Shown here piece after piece: positions 6,252 to 10,826 of a DNA stretch of 10,826 nt. The stretch comes from an uncultured PS1 clade bacterium. GTDB lineage: Bacteria; Pseudomonadota; Gammaproteobacteria; PS1; Pseudothioglobaceae. The stretch lies in assembly GCA_937950605.1 (NCBI GenBank), contig CALFDA010000106.1, positions 1 through 10,826 of the forward strand, in the 5' to 3' direction. The notes below the pieces were generated by a model. It did not search any database. It was not told the DNA's origin and was given only the letters and a program-made list of their open reading frames with translations. Positions within the stretch are counted from its first letter, which is position 1. The number at the start of each line of letters is the position of its first letter. The translations under genes were made by a program, and so were the position numbers.

Positions 6252-9089
6252 TTATTTTGCGGAACTGTTTTTATTTAAAACCGCTTGTAAGTATTGACCC
6301 GTATAGGAATGTTTTGTTTGCGCTAGGTCTTCGGGCGTGCCAGTTGCAATAATATTGCCCCCTTTATCACCCCCTTCAGGCCCTAAATCTATAATCCAAT
6401 CAGCAGTTTTAATTACGTCCAAGTTGTGCTCAATAATCACAATGGTATTACCACAATCACGCAAGCGATTAATCACTGATAATAATTGCTTAATATCGTG
6501 AAAATGCAAGCCTGTGGTTGGTTCATCAAGAATATATAACGTATTTCCAGTATCTAGTTTTGATAATTCTTTAGCCAATTTAATACGTTGTGCCTCACCC
6601 CCTGACAAAGTTGTGGCATTTTGCCCTAGAGTAATATAAGACAAACCAACATCAACTAGTGTTTGTAGTTTTTGCTTGATATTTGGAATTGCTGCAAAAA
6701 ATTCAAAGGCATTTTCAACTGTCATATCCAATACCTGTGCAATAGTTTTACCTTTGTAAAAAACCTCGAGTGTTTCTCTATTATAGCGCTGTGCGCCACA
6801 AACATCGCAAGGCACATAAATATTTGCCAAAAAGTGCATTTCAACTTTAATTAGCCCATCACCTTTGCAGGCTTCACAACGCCCCCCTTTAACATTAAAA
6901 CTAAAGCGTCCTGCCTTATAACCGCGAGAACGTGATTCTAAAGTTTGCGCAAATAAATCACGAATCAATGTAAACACACCTGTGTAAGTAGCAGGATTTG
7001 AGCGTGGCGTGCGTCCGATTGGACTTTGGTCAATATTTACTACTTTATCAATGTATTCCAATCCTGTAACGTTTTTATAAGGTGCTGGCACAAGTTGAGA
7101 GCGGTTTAAGTCTCTAGCGGTTAGTGCATACAGGGTATCGTTAATTAAAGTGGATTTTCCAGAACCAGAAACACCTGTAACACAACTCAACACTCCGACT
7201 GGAATTGACACATTAACATTGTTTAGATTGTTGCCTGTTGCGCCCTCGATTATCAACCATTGGCTGGCTTTTTTACGCCTCTTTGGCACAGCAATATTTT
7301 GACGCCCGCTGATATAATCGCCTGTGAGTGATGCTAAATTATTAGCGATTTGTTTGGGTGTTCCTGTTGCTATAATCTGTCCACCATTCGCACCTGCACC
7401 AGGACCAATATCAATTATAAAATCCGCCTGTCTAATTGTATCTTCATCATGTTCAACAACAATAACCGTATTGCCAAGATCGCGCAAATGTGCCAAAGTA
7501 TTAAGTAATTTTTGATTATCGCGTTGATGTAGACCAATAGAGGGCTCGTCTAATACATACAAAACCCCCATCAAGCCCGCGCCAATTTGACTTGCTAAAC
7601 GAATGCGTTGCGCCTCACCACCCGATAGAGTGCCAGCACGACGATCTAAACTTAAATATTCTAACCCAACATTTAACAAAAATTCTAAACGCTGAATAAT
7701 TTCTTTGAGAATTTTTTGTGCAATCTCACCGCGTACGCCTTCAAGTTTTAAATTTTTAAAAAACTTGTAACTATTAGCAATTGACTCTTTGGTAATATCC
7801 GCTAAATTACAATCCTCAATAAAAACATTTCTAGCGGCAACATTCAGCCGACTACCACCACAATTTTTACAAGGCTTACTAACCACATAATGTGATAATT
7901 CTTCACGCACACTACGAATTTCACTTTCTTCATAGAGACGCGCCATTCTAGGAACAACACCCTCAAATGGCTTGGCTTTGCTATACCAACCTTTACGCCC
8001 CCTGATTTTGGAAAAGTCAATCACATCTTTGCCACTACCGTGTAGCACAATATTTTTATGTTTATCACTTAATACGTGATATGGCGTATCTACGCTAAAA
8101 CCATAATGTTGTCCAAGTAAATTTAAGATTTGATAAAAATAAGCATTTGAGCGTCCCCAACCATAAATGGCACCTTGTGCTAAACTTGCCTGTGGGTTTA
8201 TCACCACTTTATTTTCGTCAAAAATATCCTTAACCCCCAATCCATCACAACTTTGACAAGCGCCAACAGGATTGTTAAACGAGAATAACCTAGGTTCAAG
8301 TTCGGTTAATGAATAACCACATTTTGTACAAGAAAATTTAGATGAAAACACCAACTCTTGTTGCTTAGATGTTTTATCCATAGGAGCAACACGCACTAAT
8401 CCAGCACTAAGATTTAATGCTGTTTCTAATGATTCAGATAAGCGCGATGCTATATTTTGTCTTACTTTAATTCGATCAACAACAATCTCAATCGTATGAT
8501 GAATTTTGCCATCTAAGGTATCTAGTTTATCTAAATAAGACACTTTACCATCGACCCTAGCGCGCAAAAATCCCTGATGAGAAAGCTCCTCTAACATTTT
8601 TGCATGAGCACCTTTACGATTTTGCACCACAGGCGCAAGTATCATAATTTTTTCATTATCTAGTAGAACCAAAATACTATCTACCATTTGTGAAATGCTT
8701 TGCGATACCAAATCAATTTTATGCTTAGGACACTTAGGAATACCCACACGTGCAAATAACAATCTCAAATAATCATAAATTTCTGTAATCGTGCCAACAG
8801 TTGAGCGTGGATTATGCGAAACGGATTTTTGCTCGATTGAAATCGCAGGCGATAAACCTTCAATATGATCCACATTAGGCTTTTCCATCAACGATAGGAA
8901 CTGTCTTGCATATGCCGACAAAGATTCAACATAGCGGCGCTGCCCTTCGGCATAAATAGTGTCAAACGCCAATGAGGATTTTCCCGAACCAGACAGACCT
9001 GTAATAACCACAAGTTTATTTCTGGGAATGTCAATGTTGATATTTTGCAAGTTGTGAACCTTGGCACCTTGTATGCTAATTTGATTCAT
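6252..9089 (-). CDS. uvrA: Excinuclease ABC subunit A
   Basis: The 945-residue protein is near the 940 of E. coli. The ATG at 9089 (MNQISIQGAKVHNLQNINID) is chosen because upstream in-frame codons give a non-conserved extension overlapping the pyrH start. It has two ABC ATPase modules. The first shows Walker A GLSGSGKS (31-38), signature LSGGE (488-492) and Walker B YVLDE (511-515). The second shows GVSGSGKS (639-646), LSGGE (828-832) and LYILDEP (851-857). Zinc-binding cysteines appear at C254/C257/C278/C281, C407/C410 and C738/C741/C761/C764; the last group belongs to the damage-sensing zinc finger. UvrA dimers find bulky DNA lesions, load UvrB and start nucleotide excision repair. xseA follows 30 bp downstream. 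It diverges from pyrH; no LexA box was found in the 85-bp gap. Confidence 0.98.
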   Translation of the reverse strand: MNQISIQGAKVHNLQNINIDIPRNKLVVITGLSGSGKSSLAFDTIYAEGQRRYVESLSAYARQFLSLMEKPNVDHIEGLSPAISIEQKSVSHNPRSTVGTITEIYDYLRLLFARVGIPKCPKHKIDLVSQSISQMVDSILVLLDNEKIMILAPVVQNRKGAHAKMLEELSHQGFLRARVDGKVSYLDKLDTLDGKIHHTIEIVVDRIKVRQNIASRLSESLETALNLSAGLVRVAPMDKTSKQQELVFSSKFSCTKCGYSLTELEPRLFSFNNPVGACQSCDGLGVKDIFDENKVVINPQASLAQGAIYGWGRSNAYFYQILNLLGQHYGFSVDTPYHVLSDKHKNIVLHGSGKDVIDFSKIRGRKGWYSKAKPFEGVVPRMARLYEESEIRSVREELSHYVVSKPCKNCGGSRLNVAARNVFIEDCNLADITKESIANSYKFFKNLKLEGVRGEIAQKILKEIIQRLEFLLNVGLEYLSLDRRAGTLSGGEAQRIRLASQIGAGLMGVLYVLDEPSIGLHQRDNQKLLNTLAHLRDLGNTVIVVEHDEDTIRQADFIIDIGPGAGANGGQIIATGTPKQIANNLASLTGDYISGRQNIAVPKRRKKASQWLIIEGATGNNLNNVNVSIPVGVLSCVTGVSGSGKSTLINDTLYALTARDLNRSQLVPAPYKNVTGLEYIDKVVNIDQSPIGRTPRSNPATYTGVFTLIRDLFAQTLESRSRGYKAGRFSFNVKGGRCEACKGDGLIKVEMHFLANIYVPCDVCGAQRYNRETLEVFYKGKTIAQVLDMTVENAFEFFAAIPNIKQKLQTLVDVGLSYITLGQNATTLSGGEAQRIKLAKELSKLDTGNTLYILDEPTTGLHFHDIKQLLSVINRLRDCGNTIVIIEHNLDVIKTADWIIDLGPEGGDKGGNIIATGTPEDLAQTKHSYTGQYLQAVLNKNSSAK

Positions 9090-9123
9090 AGGCTGGGCTG
9101 AAAAACTATCAGGCAAAGGGTCA

Positions 9124-9152
9124 ATTATAACGGTAAAATTAAAAAATTGAAA
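9124..9152 (-). promoter_or_regulatory. Putative sigma-70 promoter of uvrA
   Basis: On the minus strand a perfect TATAAT -10 (9124-9129) lies 17 bp from TTTCAA (9147-9152), a weak -35. Transcription would start near 9117, giving a leader of about 28 nt before the ATG at 9089. Its position between the divergent genes supports the call. Confidence 0.55.
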
Positions 9153-9174
9153 TGATTCAATAGGTTGTATTGTT

Positions 9175-9888
9175 ATGAGTAAATATAAGCGTATTTTATT
9201 AAAATTCAGTGGTGAAGCCCTTGCTAAAGACAATAACACCATTGACCCAAAAACACTAGATCAAATCATTGATATTATAAAATCCGCACTCGTGCAAAAA
9301 GTAGAGGTTGGCGTTGTCGTAGGTGGTGGCAATATTTTTAGAGGCGCGGCACTTACACAATCTGGCATAAATCATGTAACTGGCGATCACATGGGAATGT
9401 TAGCCACAGTAATTAACGCTTTAGCAATTAGCGACGCTTGTAAGCGCGCAAATATTGAGACAGTAGTCATGTCTGGTTTTGCCATTGGTGGTGGCGTTTG
9501 TAGTCCTGTTGATCATAACAAAGCCAAACAAGCATTAAACATGGGAAAAGTTGTAATTTTTTCAGCTGGCACTGGTTCAGCGTGTTTTACCACTGACACA
9601 GGCGCGGTATTGCGTGCTATCGAAATTGAGGCAGATATAGTCTTTAAAGCCACTAAAGTTGATGGTGTTTATACCGATGATCCAGTAAAAAACCCTAAAG
9701 CAAGACGCTATGAGAAATTGAGTTTTGACGAAGCTATTGCGAAACATCTGCAAATTATGGATACAGCAGCGTTTGCTCTGTGTCGCGAACATAATTTAGA
9801 TATTTGCGTGTTTAGTATGCTTGACAATCCTAAAACTTTATCCGACATTTTAGGTGGCAAACCTTTAGGGACAATTGTAGGAAATTAA
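9175..9888 (+). CDS. pyrH: UMP kinase
   Basis: This 237-residue protein (E. coli 241) of the amino acid kinase family phosphorylates UMP to UDP with ATP, the committed step to UTP and CTP. It acts as a cytoplasmic hexamer in the family. The N-terminal ATP/phosphate-binding segment is LLKFSGEAL (8-16), followed by VVVGGGNIFRG (47-57). The C-terminal part, ATKVDGVYTDDP (159-170), lines the nucleotide site. The substrate loop reads SAGTGSACFTTD (130-141), where the family usually has GTGNPxFTTD; this N/P to S/A change is unusual. The ATG at 9175 is the first conserved start; an AGGTTG about 8 nt upstream is a weak ribosome binding site. frr follows after 1 bp. The usual upstream partners rpsB and tsf are absent; instead uvrA diverges. 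Confidence 0.97.
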   Translation: MSKYKRILLKFSGEALAKDNNTIDPKTLDQIIDIIKSALVQKVEVGVVVGGGNIFRGAALTQSGINHVTGDHMGMLATVINALAISDACKRANIETVVMSGFAIGGGVCSPVDHNKAKQALNMGKVVIFSAGTGSACFTTDTGAVLRAIEIEADIVFKATKVDGVYTDDPVKNPKARRYEKLSFDEAIAKHLQIMDTAAFALCREHNLDICVFSMLDNPKTLSDILGGKPLGTIVGN

Positions 9889-9889
9889 T

Positions 9890-10447
9890 ATGTTAAATGA
9901 AATACAACAAGATGCTAAAGAGCGTATGACGAAGAGTCTTACCTCATTAGCAAACAACTTTAGTAAAATCAGAGCAGGGCGCGCAAATCCTGCCTTACTT
10001 GAGCAGATTCAAATCAGTTATTATGGCTCTATGGTATCGATTTCACAAGTTGCCAATATTAGTGTAGAAGACTCACGCACACTAAAAGTATCACCATGGG
10101 AAAAAGAAATGGTTGCTACCATTGAAAAAGCCATTATGAGCTCTGATTTAGGATTAAACCCGCAAACTGTTGGTAAAGTTATGCGCATTCCTTTACCTCC
10201 TCTCACCGAAGAGCGCAGACGTGAATTAATACGTGTGGTTAAAGACGAATCCGAACAAGCAAAAGTAGCCATTAGAAACATTCGTCGTGATGCTAATTCG
10301 GATTTTAAAGAATTATTAAAAGACAAAGAAATTTCAGAAGATGCAGCGCGAAAAGCAGAAGAAAATATTCAAAAACTCACCAATGAATTTATTAAATCAA
10401 TCGATGCAAAACTAGCAGAAAAAGAACAAGCACTACTCGAAATTTAA
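9890..10447 (+). CDS. frr: Ribosome recycling factor
   Basis: At 185 residues the protein has the length typical of the family. Domain I is a three-helix bundle, including FSKIRAGRANPALL (24-37) and the long C-terminal helices with VKDESEQAKVAIRNIRRDAN, whose arginines contact 23S rRNA in known structures. Domain II is the small beta-rich insert between the first and second long helices, with YYGSMVSISQVANI near 44-57 and a conserved RIPLPPLTEERRREL segment leading back to domain I. With EF-G it splits post-termination ribosomes. The start is one base after the pyrH stop, and AGGA (9879-9882) sits 7 nt upstream, so it is co-transcribed with pyrH and translationally coupled or separately initiated. 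A strong terminator follows about 35 bp downstream. Confidence 0.98.
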   Translation: MLNEIQQDAKERMTKSLTSLANNFSKIRAGRANPALLEQIQISYYGSMVSISQVANISVEDSRTLKVSPWEKEMVATIEKAIMSSDLGLNPQTVGKVMRIPLPPLTEERRRELIRVVKDESEQAKVAIRNIRRDANSDFKELLKDKEISEDAARKAEENIQKLTNEFIKSIDAKLAEKEQALLEI

Positions 10448-10481
10448 ACATGCCTCAAACATACAAATATAAATTTTGATG

Positions 10482-10518
10482 AAAACCTGTAAACCGAGTT
10501 GTGCAGGTTTTATCTTTT
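10482..10518 (+). terminator. Rho-independent terminator of the pyrH-frr operon
   Basis: AAAACCTG (10482-10489) pairs perfectly with CAGGTTTT (10504-10511), with an inner AAC/GTT helix possible in the loop. It is followed by the T-rich stretch TATCTTTT. It lies 34 bp after the frr stop. The A-rich 5' arm also gives a partial reverse-strand signal, but no gene on that side needs it. Confidence 0.85.
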
Positions 10519-10525
10519 CGCTTTT

Positions 10526-10649
10526 GGAATCTATTGCAAAATAGTTAGACAGGGAAAGTTTTACTCAAAAATACTAATTGTTTAAATGCCCTACCTATCA
10601 CGGCTATAAGTTAAATATCAACGAGGGGCAGGATTTTTACAACAATCTC
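10526..10649 (+). repeat. Possible IS5-like or MITE remnant
   Basis: The segment begins GGAATCTATTGCAAAATAG and ends GGATTTTTACAACAATCTC. Its ends are imperfect inverted repeats: 10 of 15 outer bases match when one end is reversed. They resemble the GAGAxxxTTGCAAAA-type termini common in IS5-family elements. It is about 124 bp, contains no ORF of note and has no clear target duplication. It could be a deleted element or chance. Confidence 0.3.
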
Positions 10650-10701
10650 GTCTAATTTATTTATTTATTCTGTGTCAATTAATCAAGTACATTAACTTAT
10701 G

Positions 10702-10826
10702 TACAACAACCCACCTACAAAACATTACAATTTAATTGCATGTTATAAAAATAGCATACAGTGAAGAATTGCGTAATACAGTTAGAGAATATATTGCAAA
10801 TGGCGATAGCATTGTAAAAGCTAGTA
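10702..10826 (+). mobile_element. IS630-family insertion sequence, copy 2 (start only, cut by window end)
   Basis: This is the exact reverse complement of 4551-4675, starting at a TA dinucleotide (10702-10703), the presumed target site. The terminal sequence CAACAACCCACCTACAAAAC begins the element. Whether the element is complete beyond 10826 cannot be seen. Confidence 0.85.
10736..10826 (+). CDS. IS630-family transposase, N-terminal fragment (continues past window)
   Basis: An open frame from TTG at 10736 encodes about 30 residues including IKIAYSEELRNTVREYIANG and DSIVKAS, the first part of an IS630-type helix-turn-helix DNA-binding domain. The ATG at 10740 is in another frame and stops at once, so TTG is the best visible start, though it is uncertain. 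The gene runs off the window; in copy 1 the same reading continues into SRLFGVFRATIYSWL before stops appear. It may be intact or decayed. Confidence 0.7.
   Translation, partial: MHVIKIAYSEELRNTVREYIANGDSIVKAS

Noticed and set aside
9098..9112. LexA/SOS box before uvrA (CTG-AAAAACTAT-CAG)
   Set aside because: The spacing is 9 instead of the 10 bases required between CTG and CAG, and the inner sequence lacks the alternating TA pattern.
9147..9173. pyrH promoter TTGAAA with TATTGT
   Set aside because: The spacing is 15 bp, and the -10 would end directly before the ATG, placing the transcription start inside the gene.
9090..9242. N-terminal extension of uvrA by 51 residues
   Set aside because: The extra codons overlap the start of pyrH on the other strand and do not look like UvrA; the conserved MNQISIQGAKVHNLQ start is at 9089.

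Overview
The window is AT-rich bacterial DNA with compact gammaproteobacterial-type genes. Low GC, tight gene packing, decaying insertion sequences and an amgK-murU recycling pair would fit a SUP05/Thioglobus-like sulphur oxidiser or a related marine symbiont. That placement is an impression from gene content and composition; no marker for sulphur metabolism is in view.

Layout. (1) Positions 2-1816, plus strand, hold an overlapping cell-wall operon: the end of a class IV aminotransferase (probably D-amino acid aminotransferase), then amgK, then murU. The last two convert recycled MurNAc to UDP-MurNAc. (2) Positions 1824-1937 encode the 4.5S SRP RNA, immediately upstream of dnaX. (3) dnaX (from 1954) is split by an uninterrupted run of 12 A at 3048-3059. 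The genomic frame ends at 3084 as a gamma-like 376-residue protein. The tau-specific C-terminal part continues in another frame to 3562, so one lost A or two gained A in the mRNA, or a +1/-2 ribosomal shift, would give a tau of about 535 residues. (4) Positions 3563-4769 contain no intact conserved gene. They hold a decayed IS630-family transposase on the minus strand and one small minus-strand ORF with a good ribosome binding site. (5) uvrA and xseA run on the minus strand, 30 bp apart. (6) pyrH and frr run on the plus strand, divergent from uvrA, 1 bp apart, ending in a clear hairpin terminator. (7) Positions 10512-10701 hold a possible IS5-like remnant. (8) The last 125 bp are the beginning of a second copy of the same IS630 element, identical to the reverse complement of 4551-4675.

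Most genes are housekeeping: replication (dnaX), protein targeting (SRP RNA), repair (uvrA, xseA), UTP/CTP supply (pyrH), ribosome recycling (frr) and cell-wall recycling. I found no unknown defence or metabolic system. The most notable features are the dnaX A12 slippage site, the inverted identical IS ends flanking the uvrA/xseA/pyrH/frr block, and an altered UMP-kinase loop.
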